64,000 nucleotides of DNA from Candidatus Cloacimonadota bacterium (GTDB lineage: Bacteria > Cloacimonadota > Cloacimonadia > Cloacimonadales > Cloacimonadaceae). The stretch lies in NCBI GenBank assembly GCA_018433885.1, contig JAHDQK010000004.1, positions 1-64,000 of the forward strand. Reading direction: 5' to 3'. The translations under genes were made by a program, and so were the position numbers. The notes beneath the pieces are model-generated. The model was not told the origin of the DNA, ran no database searches, and saw only the letters and a list, made by a program, of their open reading frames with translations. Of this stretch, positions 55,250-62,449 are shown one piece after another (the stretch's first letter is position 1; each line of letters begins with the position of its first letter).

Positions 55250-56746
55250 ATGGCAGAAAACCAGTTTACCAAGCTTCGCAAAGAGAAGCTGGCGAAGATA
55301 CGTGCGATGGGGATCGACCCATATCCCGTGGAAAGCGCCCGCAGCCACAAGATTGGCGAAGTACTCTGCGATAAAGAATCCCGCGTAGCCGGGACAGAAC
55401 GGGTTATCCTGGCGGGTCGCCTTGTGGCGATGCGCCGCCAGGGTAAGCTCGGATTTGGAAATCTTGAGGACGACAGCGGCAAGATCCAGCTCTATGTATC
55501 CCAAAACGAACTTGGCGAGGACAACTATAGCCTGTTCAAGCTTTGTGATGCCGGGGATTTTGTGCAAGCGGAAGGTAACCTCTTTTTTACCCAAGCCGGG
55601 GAATACTCCCTGAAATGCGAACGGATCACTTTACTGGGCAAAAACATCCGTCCTCTGCCCGCGGTGAAGGAAAAGATCGTGGATGGCAAAAGCATCCGCT
55701 ACGATGAATTTGCCGATATCGAATTGCGCTATCGCAAACGCTATCTGGACCTACTGCTAAATCCAGAACATCGCAAGGTGTTTGAACTCCGCAGCCGGAT
55801 CGTTTCCGCAGCCCGCCGTTACATGGACAGCCGAGGCTACATCGAAGTAGAAACTCCGATCCTCCAGCCGCTCTATGGCGGAGCCAATGCCCGTCCGTTT
55901 ATCACCCATCACAATACTTTGGATACCTACCTTTATCTGCGCATCGCCGTGGAATTGTATCTCAAACGCCTGATTGTGGGCGGTTTCGAGCGGGTCTATG
56001 AGATCGGCAAAAACTTCCGCAACGAAGGCATGGATCGCACCCACAATCCGGAGTTTACCATGATGGAATCCTACGAGGCATATTCCGATTTGAACGGGAT
56101 GATGGATCTCGTAGAGGGTCTCATCAAGCATCTGGCGCTGGATATAGTGGGCAAAGATACCTTTGTGTATCAGGGTCACACCGTGCATCTGGGCGGTTCT
56201 TGGCGTCGCGCATCGATGCCGGAACTGGTAAAAGATGCAACCGGACTGGATGTGCTAACCGAAAGCGAGGAAACACTGGTTGCTTTCTGCAACAAACACG
56301 AACTTGAGATCCCTCAGGGCAGTGCCAAAGGCAAACTGATCGCGCTGATCTATGAACACTTTGTGGAAGAAAAGCTGATCGAGCCTACCTTTGTGTGCGA
56401 TTTCCCCAAAGAAATCTCGCCTCTGGCAAAAGCTAAACCCGGCAATCCGCTTCTGGCAGACCGCTTTGAACTTATCATCGCGGGTGGTGAATTTGCCAAT
56501 GCCTTCAGCGAATTGAACGACCCCCTGGATCAACGCGAACGCTTGGAAGCCCAAGCCAAACTACGTGCGATGGGAGACGACGAAGCGAATGTGGTGGATG
56601 AAGACTTTCTGGAAGCCCTTGAATATGGGATGCCACCTATGGGTGGACAAGGCATCGGCATCGACCGTCTGGTGATGTTGCTTACGGAAAATGATTCGAT
56701 CAAAGAAGTAATCCTGTTTCCCCAAATGAAACCGGATCACAATTGA
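55250..56746 (+). CDS. lysS: Lysyl-tRNA synthetase, class II
   Basis: 498 residues, normal length. N-terminal OB-fold anticodon-binding domain (about 55-150), then the class II core: motif 1 region around 'SRGYIEVETPILQPLYGGA', motif 2 'FRNEGMDRTHNPEFTMME' and motif 3 'GMPPMGGQGIGIDRLVML'. It charges tRNA-Lys. The ribosome site is weak, so translation may depend on coupling to rpsA, seven bases upstream. A terminator follows. Confidence 0.97.
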   Translation: MAENQFTKLRKEKLAKIRAMGIDPYPVESARSHKIGEVLCDKESRVAGTERVILAGRLVAMRRQGKLGFGNLEDDSGKIQLYVSQNELGEDNYSLFKLCDAGDFVQAEGNLFFTQAGEYSLKCERITLLGKNIRPLPAVKEKIVDGKSIRYDEFADIELRYRKRYLDLLLNPEHRKVFELRSRIVSAARRYMDSRGYIEVETPILQPLYGGANARPFITHHNTLDTYLYLRIAVELYLKRLIVGGFERVYEIGKNFRNEGMDRTHNPEFTMMESYEAYSDLNGMMDLVEGLIKHLALDIVGKDTFVYQGHTVHLGGSWRRASMPELVKDATGLDVLTESEETLVAFCNKHELEIPQGSAKGKLIALIYEHFVEEKLIEPTFVCDFPKEISPLAKAKPGNPLLADRFELIIAGGEFANAFSELNDPLDQRERLEAQAKLRAMGDDEANVVDEDFLEALEYGMPPMGGQGIGIDRLVMLLTENDSIKEVILFPQMKPDHN

Positions 56747-56767
56747 TAAAACCAAACTCCAGGATTA

Positions 56768-56794
56768 CCGGGCTCTTTTAGAGTCCGGTTTTTT
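56768..56794 (+). terminator. Terminator of the rpsA-lysS unit
   Basis: CCGGGCTC pairs with GAGTCCGG (one G-T) around TTTTA and is followed by six T, 22 bases past lysS. Confidence 0.9.
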
Positions 56795-56859
56795 ATTGAT
56801 AACCAGGGTTTCGGGTTTTGTGTCGCCCATACGCAAAAACAGCACATTGATGAGTTATG

Positions 56860-56884
56860 AAAAAAACGCGGCAGGATGCCGCGT
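56860..56884 (-). terminator. Terminator, probably of the nrdDG operon
   Basis: ACGCGGCA-GGA/TCC-TGCCGCGT is a perfect eight-base stem with a three-base loop. On the minus strand it is followed by seven T. It lies about 280 bases beyond nrdG, so the nrdDG message would carry repeat copy C in its tail. Confidence 0.8.
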
Positions 56885-56950
56885 CCACACAAAAAAAGCC
56901 CCGCCAGGGATTTTTCTGGCAATGTATTGCATGAACCCCAAACACCTCTA

Positions 56951-57036
56951 CCCCATTCTCCGATCGAATCGCAATGCCGTCTCCATGCAGTGCGGACTGC
57001 TACGACACCCGATGCCGATTCCTTTGCTGAATGGGG
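56951..57036 (+). repeat. Structured intergenic repeat, copy C (86 bp)
   Basis: Third copy of the family at 9361 and 35229. Left end CCCCATTC and right end GAATGGGG are perfect inverted partners. ATGCCGTCTCCAT is followed by the hairpin GCAGT-GCGG-ACTGC and the end TTTGCTGAATGGGGATGCT. It lies between the lysS terminator and nrdG; no gene is seen in 56795-57160. Confidence 0.7.
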
Positions 57037-57160
57037 ATGCTATGATTGGGTTACGGTGGATTGCTTAGGGTGTTAAATGGTTTCTTGCGAGGCAAGGCAT
57101 CGGGGAGATGGTTCCAAATAAGGGATGAACTTAGAATGCACTAAATATGATGGTATGTGT

Positions 57161-57868
57161 TCAGCCTTGCCGGACAACCAGGTGAACTCTGTTGGATCTC
57201 GCCCAATCTTTCAACATCCGGAGATCCGGATTATCTTTAATGTCGATTTGAGGTAGATCGTGAGTTTTGAGGTCGTCCAAAGTGGTGGCATAGCGGCAGG
57301 GCTGGATATAGTAATTATCTCCTTCGTGCAACATGGAGCGGATATCGTAGAGATCGTCTCCAAAAAGGATATCGGGAGCTACGGTAGTGCGAAACTCATA
57401 TTGAACGCCGCTAAGGCGGATCAGTTCCATGCTTCGCAGGATGTTTTGGGGAGCTACATCACTGCGGGTAAGTCTTTGGTAGAGTGGCAGCGGAGCCTTG
57501 ATATCCATCGCAATATAATCCACAGCCTTGGCATAGATCACCTGTGCCAGGATTTCCGGCAAGGCGCCGTTGGTATCCAGTTTCACCTTGAAGCGCATGG
57601 CTTTGAGAATCTTGAGAAAGGGGATCAGATCCTCTTGCAGAGTGGGTTCGCCGCCGGTGACCACCACCGCGCTGAGGCGCTTTCTTCTTTTATATAGAAA
57701 TTTCAGCACCTTCTCCGTGTTCAGCAGGGGGCAAAAGATCTGGGGCAACACCAGTTCCGGATTGTGGCAGTAGGGACAGCGGAAGTTACAGCCCTGGGTA
57801 AAGACCAACGCGCTAAGCTCGCCGGGGTAGTCTAAAAGGGAGAACTTCTGAAATCCACCGATTTTCAT
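57161..57868 (-). CDS. nrdG: Anaerobic ribonucleotide reductase activating protein
   Basis: 235 residues. A radical-SAM enzyme with the cluster motif 'CNFRCPYC' (CxxxCxxC, about 27-34), 'VVVTGGEPTLQ' (SAM contact) and 'KLDTNGALP'. It installs the glycyl radical on NrdD. Start overlaps the nrdD stop by four bases. The length is more like the longer NrdG2-type activases than the 155-residue enterobacterial form. Confidence 0.94.
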   Translation of the reverse strand: MKIGGFQKFSLLDYPGELSALVFTQGCNFRCPYCHNPELVLPQIFCPLLNTEKVLKFLYKRRKRLSAVVVTGGEPTLQEDLIPFLKILKAMRFKVKLDTNGALPEILAQVIYAKAVDYIAMDIKAPLPLYQRLTRSDVAPQNILRSMELIRLSGVQYEFRTTVAPDILFGDDLYDIRSMLHEGDNYYIQPCRYATTLDDLKTHDLPQIDIKDNPDLRMLKDWARSNRVHLVVRQG

Positions 57869-59979
57869 GCCAAGCGCGGATCCTGTTTGGGATTTGGGTG
57901 TTTCACGGTATCGAAGGTGGTACGCATTTTAAATTCCGCTTTTTTCCCCTCGTTCCATTGCGAAACGGGGCGAAGATAGCCAACGATGCGAGAAAACACT
58001 TCGCAAGTGTTTCCGCAGCGCGGGCACTTGGGGATCTCTCCATCCAGATACCCGTGTTCGGGGCAAATGCTGAAGGTGGGGGAAAAGGTAAAATAGGGCA
58101 GACGGTAGTTGCTGCAGATGCTTTTTACCAGATTCTTTACGCTGGCGGAGTGCTCCAGACGTTCACCGCCAAAGATGTGCAACACAGTTCCCCCAGTGTA
58201 TTTGGTCTGCAATTCATCCTGTAGATCCAGCACTTCGAAGACATCATCGGAAAAATTCACCGGCAACTGCGTGCTGTTTGTATAAAATGGGGTATCTCCA
58301 TCGGGATTCGCGCTGCGAATGCCCGGGAAGTTTTGTTTATCCAAGATCGCCAAGCGATAACTGGTACCTTCGGCAGGAGTGGCTTCCAGGTTGTAGTTAT
58401 TCCCGGTAAGTTCCTGAAATTCAATCAGCCTTTCACGCAGATAGTCCATTACTTTTAAGGCAAAATCCTTGCCCTTGGTGCTGCCGATGCCTTCGCCCAG
58501 GAAGTTCAAGCAGGCTTCGTTCATACCGATCACCCCGATGGTGGAAAAGTGGTTTTTCCAATATTGTTGGAACCTTTCGCGGATGCTTTTAAGATAAAAC
58601 GCGGTGTAGGGATATAGACCGCTATCGGTATATGTTTCCAGTACTTTGCGTTTGATTTCCAGGGACGACATCGCCAAGGCGAGGCTGCGTTGCAAGCGCG
58701 CCATGAAATCCTCTTCATTATCTGCCAAAAAGCCGATGCGCGGGAGGTTCAGGGTAACCACTCCGATGGATCCCGTGAGGGGATTTGCGCCAAACAAGCC
58801 TCCGCCACGAGCTTCCAGCTTGCGGGTATCCAGACGTAAGCGGCAGCACATGCTACGGGCGTCGTTCGGATCCATATCGCTATTTACAAAGTTCGAAAAA
58901 TAGGGTATGCCATATTTGGCAGTGGCTTCCCAGAGGTATTCGATGGCGGGGTTATCCCAGCTGAAGTCCTTGGTGATATTATATGTAGGAATGGGAAAGG
59001 TGAAGACTCTGCCTTTGGCATCGCCTTGAATCATCACTTCCAAAAACGCCCGGTTCAACATGTCCATTTCCGCTTGAAAATCCGAATATGAGCGATCCTG
59101 GGGGATTCCCCCGATGATCACCGCTTGATTCTTGTAGCTATCCGGGGGGAAGAGATCCATGGTGATGTTTGTAAAAGGAGTCTGAAACCCCACTCGGGTG
59201 GGCACATTCAGGTTGAAGACAAATTCTTGCAGAGCTTGTTTGACTTCTGGGTAAGAAAGCTTGTCGTAATGAATAAAGGGTGCCAAAAGGGTGTCGAAAC
59301 TACTAAAAGCTTGGGCTCCCGCCGCTTCTCCCTGAAGAGTGTAGAAGAAGTTCACGATCTGCCCCAGAGCACTACGGAAATGCTTTGCGGGAGAGCTTTC
59401 CACCTTGCCCACCGCGCCTTTGAAACCAGTAAGCAAAAGGTCCATCAGATCCCAACCCACGCAATATACCGAGAGCTGTCCCAAGTCGTGAATGTGCATA
59501 TCGCCGCTCACATGCGCTTCCCGAATCTCCGGAGGGTATATCTTATTCAGCCAATAGGTTTTGCTTACTTCGCTGGCGATGTAGTTGTTCAAGCCCTGCA
59601 AGGAATATGCCATGTTTGAGTTCTCGCTTACCTGCCAATCCAGCTTTTCCAGATATTGGTCGATGAGCCGGACTCCCGCGGTGGAGACCATATCGCGGAT
59701 GCGAGCGTGCTGATCCCGGTAAATGATGTAGGCTTTGGCGGTCTTCTTGTAGGGTGAGGCAAGTAGCACTTCTTCCACGATGTCTTGGATGCTTTCCACT
59801 TCCGGAAGGTCTTCACTGAGGCTTTGCTGAGCGAGGTTGAGAACTCTGAGGCAAAGTTTGTCTGCTATCACGGCGTCAAACTCGCCACTGGCTTCCCCGG
59901 CACGCATCAAAGCACGGGTAATCTTGGATTTATCAAAATCTACTATATGTCCATTCCGCTTGCGGATTTTTGAAAACAT
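57865..59979 (-). CDS. nrdD: Anaerobic (class III) ribonucleoside-triphosphate reductase
   Basis: 704 residues, normal. N-terminal ATP-cone (1-90, 'KRNGHIVDFDKSKITRAL'), then the large catalytic barrel with 'SMCCRLRLDTRKLEARGGG'. The C-terminal zinc site 'CPEHG ... CPRCGNTC' precedes the glycyl radical site 'RIVGYLRPV', with the radical Gly at about residue 667. It makes dNTPs without oxygen; the radical is destroyed by air, so strict anaerobic life is implied. TAAGGAG lies seven bases before the ATG. First gene of the nrdDG operon. Confidence 0.96.
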   Translation of the reverse strand: MFSKIRKRNGHIVDFDKSKITRALMRAGEASGEFDAVIADKLCLRVLNLAQQSLSEDLPEVESIQDIVEEVLLASPYKKTAKAYIIYRDQHARIRDMVSTAGVRLIDQYLEKLDWQVSENSNMAYSLQGLNNYIASEVSKTYWLNKIYPPEIREAHVSGDMHIHDLGQLSVYCVGWDLMDLLLTGFKGAVGKVESSPAKHFRSALGQIVNFFYTLQGEAAGAQAFSSFDTLLAPFIHYDKLSYPEVKQALQEFVFNLNVPTRVGFQTPFTNITMDLFPPDSYKNQAVIIGGIPQDRSYSDFQAEMDMLNRAFLEVMIQGDAKGRVFTFPIPTYNITKDFSWDNPAIEYLWEATAKYGIPYFSNFVNSDMDPNDARSMCCRLRLDTRKLEARGGGLFGANPLTGSIGVVTLNLPRIGFLADNEEDFMARLQRSLALAMSSLEIKRKVLETYTDSGLYPYTAFYLKSIRERFQQYWKNHFSTIGVIGMNEACLNFLGEGIGSTKGKDFALKVMDYLRERLIEFQELTGNNYNLEATPAEGTSYRLAILDKQNFPGIRSANPDGDTPFYTNSTQLPVNFSDDVFEVLDLQDELQTKYTGGTVLHIFGGERLEHSASVKNLVKSICSNYRLPYFTFSPTFSICPEHGYLDGEIPKCPRCGNTCEVFSRIVGYLRPVSQWNEGKKAEFKMRTTFDTVKHPNPKQDPRLA

Positions 59980-60079
59980 GGGGCGACTCCTTATGGCTAA
60001 ATCGGTAAATATCTGTCTATAAAAGAATTACAAAGCTGAGAGCAAAACTGCGAAAACAGCAGCCACGCTTCGATATACA

Positions 60080-60107
60080 CGAATATGGTCACTTATCAAT
60101 CTGTCAA
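60080..60107 (-). promoter_or_regulatory. Possible nrdDG promoter
   Basis: On the minus strand TTGACA (60107-60102), a 16-base spacer and TATTCG (60085-60080), about 100 bases before nrdD. No NrdR-type box was recognised in the 291-base gap. Confidence 0.35.
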
Positions 60108-60270
60108 TTTGATGTTTTTCCACCCGCGGGATTAAACAGGGCTAAGGATACTGTTGATAAGGTTTCCCGCTCTGATTTTTTTTTCGGGCAAGTTATAAGA
60201 GATGATCTACAGGAATTTATGGGGATTCGGTATAAAAATTGTATGTAGCATTATAAAAAAACTGGAGACC

Positions 60271-62256
60271 ATGGTGACCTACAGATTACGATATATTATG
60301 CTCACGCTTTTACTATTGATGGCGGTAATAGCCGTTTATGCCAGGGCAATTGAAGATTTTACAATTACTTATGCTTGGGAACGCTTCACCCAGACAGACC
60401 CTCCCACCGCTCCGGTGCGCCCCATTGCGGAGTTTGAACCTGCCTCCCAGGTGCTGATACGCTATCCTCTGGGGATTCCGCTCTCGCTGGTAGCGCAACT
60501 TTCCAACACGGCAGATGTGCTATGCTTGGTTAGTAGTGGATCCCAGCAAAGCTCTGCGACAAATTCATTCAGCAATGCCGGAGTGAATATGGACCGGGTG
60601 AGCTTCATGATCGCCAGCACGGATTCCTATTGGACGCGGGACTATGGTCCGTGGTTTATCTACGATGGGAACGGTGACTATGGTGTGGTTGACTTTCAGT
60701 ACAACCGCCCCCGTCCGGGCGATAATATGGTGCCCCAACTGTATGCAGATCAGTTTGATCTGCCATATTATGGGATGAACCTGAATCAGACCGGCGGGAA
60801 CTATATGACGGATGGCATCAATACCGCCGCCCAGACTCAGATCGCCTATAGCGAAAACAATAATAATCAAACAAATGTAAACAACCTCATGCATCAGTAT
60901 CTGGGCATTAGCAGCTATCATGTGTTGGAGGATCCCAACAATACCTACATCGATCACATCGATTGTTGGGGAAAGTTCCTGGCTCCGGACAAGGTGTTAA
61001 TCCGCAGCGTCCCCAGCTCTCACCCGCAATATAGCGAGATCGAAGCCACCGCTCAGTACTTCGCCAATCTTACTTCTGCCTGGGGCTATCCCTACCGGGT
61101 TTATCGGGTGAATACCCCGCAAAATCAACCTTATACCAACTCCCTGATCTTGAATAAACGTGTGTTTGTGCCGATCATGAACAGCCCGCACGACGCCGCG
61201 GCTCTACAGGTATATGCCGAAGCGATGCCCGGTTATGAGATCATCGGAGTTATCGGAAGCAGCTACACCCCCTGGGAAAGCACAGACGCGCTTCATTGCC
61301 GCACCCACGAGATCCCGGATCCCGAGATGTTGCACATCGCTCACAACCCGATTTTTGGCGTGGTTGATTACGCAGAAAGCTATCCAATAGCTGCCACGAT
61401 CATCCCCCATAGTGGAGAGGAACTTATTGATACTGAGACAAATGTGGTGTTTAAGATTAATAGCGGCGAGTGGCAGACAAGCCCGTTGATCCAGGATAAT
61501 GCCTATACCTATCTTGCCAGTATTACAGGCTTTGCCGCCGGCGATACCATCCGCTACTATCTTGATGCCGAGGATTTGAGCGGTAGAGAACGCAGACATC
61601 CGGAATTTGCCGAACTGGACCCCCACTATTTTGTGATCTACGAAGATACTCAAGGTCCTGTGCTGGAACACTTTCCCGCTTGCAGTATCGGCGAGGTGGA
61701 GACCACTTTCATCCTCACCGCCAGTGATCCCTCCGGAATCAAAGACGCTTGGATTGAGTATAGCACCGATGCAGGAGAAGTGTTTTCAGCCAAAATGCAG
61801 GATGCTGGAAACGGGATCTACCTCTTTACCTTTTTGCCGGATTTTAACTCTCAGAACCAATACTTCATGTATCGCTTCGCAGCTATGGACACCCAAGAAA
61901 ACGTATCCTGGCTACCCGGAGAAAACCAATGGTATAGCGTAGCTATCACCCATCTGAGTAATGAGGATCAAAACCAAGCCCCCGCGGTTGCGAGCTTGAA
62001 TTTGTATCCCAATCCCATGAAACAGGGATCCCGAATCACCGCGAGTATCTCGGGTAAAAGAACGGGAAACTTGAAAGCTCAGATCTTCAACCTGAAGGGG
62101 CAATTGGTGCACGAACAGAATATCCCTGCCTCAGAAAACAACATGATCTGGGATGGACGCGACATAAATGGCAAATCCGCCAGCAGTGGAATCTATTTCC
62201 TGAAAATAAGCGGGACCTCTTTGGTGCTTAACCGCAAGTTTATCATAGTGAACTGA
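60271..62256 (+). CDS. Secreted peptidylarginine deiminase-like enzyme with sorting-type C-terminus
   Basis: 661 residues from ATG 60271 (GGAG five bases upstream); the frame is open back to 60202. Signal peptide 1-25 (ending VYARA). Residues 40-365 match the bacterial PAD/agmatine-deiminase fold, and all catalytic positions known from the Porphyromonas enzyme can be found: D124 in 'TRDYGPWF', H229 and D231 in 'YIDHIDCWG', N290 in 'QPYTNSLIL', and the nucleophile C343 in 'STDALHCRTHEIPD'. Two Ig-like domains (about 375-570) and the sorting-type end ('LYPNPMKQG', 'QIFNLKGQLV', 'MIWDGRDINGK', 'SSGIYFLKI') follow. The likely reaction is hydrolysis of the guanidino group of arginine residues or agmatine to citrulline-type products plus ammonia, outside the cell. 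Confidence 0.88.
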   Translation: MVTYRLRYIMLTLLLLMAVIAVYARAIEDFTITYAWERFTQTDPPTAPVRPIAEFEPASQVLIRYPLGIPLSLVAQLSNTADVLCLVSSGSQQSSATNSFSNAGVNMDRVSFMIASTDSYWTRDYGPWFIYDGNGDYGVVDFQYNRPRPGDNMVPQLYADQFDLPYYGMNLNQTGGNYMTDGINTAAQTQIAYSENNNNQTNVNNLMHQYLGISSYHVLEDPNNTYIDHIDCWGKFLAPDKVLIRSVPSSHPQYSEIEATAQYFANLTSAWGYPYRVYRVNTPQNQPYTNSLILNKRVFVPIMNSPHDAAALQVYAEAMPGYEIIGVIGSSYTPWESTDALHCRTHEIPDPEMLHIAHNPIFGVVDYAESYPIAATIIPHSGEELIDTETNVVFKINSGEWQTSPLIQDNAYTYLASITGFAAGDTIRYYLDAEDLSGRERRHPEFAELDPHYFVIYEDTQGPVLEHFPACSIGEVETTFILTASDPSGIKDAWIEYSTDAGEVFSAKMQDAGNGIYLFTFLPDFNSQNQYFMYRFAAMDTQENVSWLPGENQWYSVAITHLSNEDQNQAPAVASLNLYPNPMKQGSRITASISGKRTGNLKAQIFNLKGQLVHEQNIPASENNMIWDGRDINGKSASSGIYFLKISGTSLVLNRKFIIVN

Positions 62257-62309
62257 ATCCATGTGGAAGGATATCTACAAGAAAAGCGAAAAAAATCCGC
62301 AAATTCTAC

Positions 62310-62338
62310 TTGACAGAAAAACCGGCCTTCCACATATT
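62310..62338 (+). promoter_or_regulatory. Possible promoter of the M14 peptidase gene
   Basis: TTGACA (62310-62315), 17-base spacer and CATATT (62333-62338), just after the deiminase stop and before the terminator-like hairpin. Confidence 0.5.
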
Positions 62339-62377
62339 GTAGCTAGCCTACAGACCCTACATAGAATGCCCTCCGAG

Positions 62378-62417
62378 CAGTGGGGATGCCGCCCGGCATT
62401 CCCCACTGTATTTTTTT
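62378..62417 (+). terminator. Strong terminator hairpin before the M14 peptidase gene
   Basis: CAGTGGGGATGCCG pairs with CGGCATTCCCCACTG (one bulged base) around CC, then TA and seven T. It may end the deiminase transcript, or act as a leader terminator, because a promoter-like sequence lies upstream of it and the next ribosome site (AAGGAG, 62436-62441) downstream. Confidence 0.88.
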
Positions 62418-62449
62418 ATCCACATATTTATTGCTAAGGAGTTGATCCT

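Noticed and set aside
59980-60270. Riboswitch or NrdR box before nrdD
   Set aside because: No conserved riboswitch core or paired NrdR boxes could be recognised in the 291 bases.
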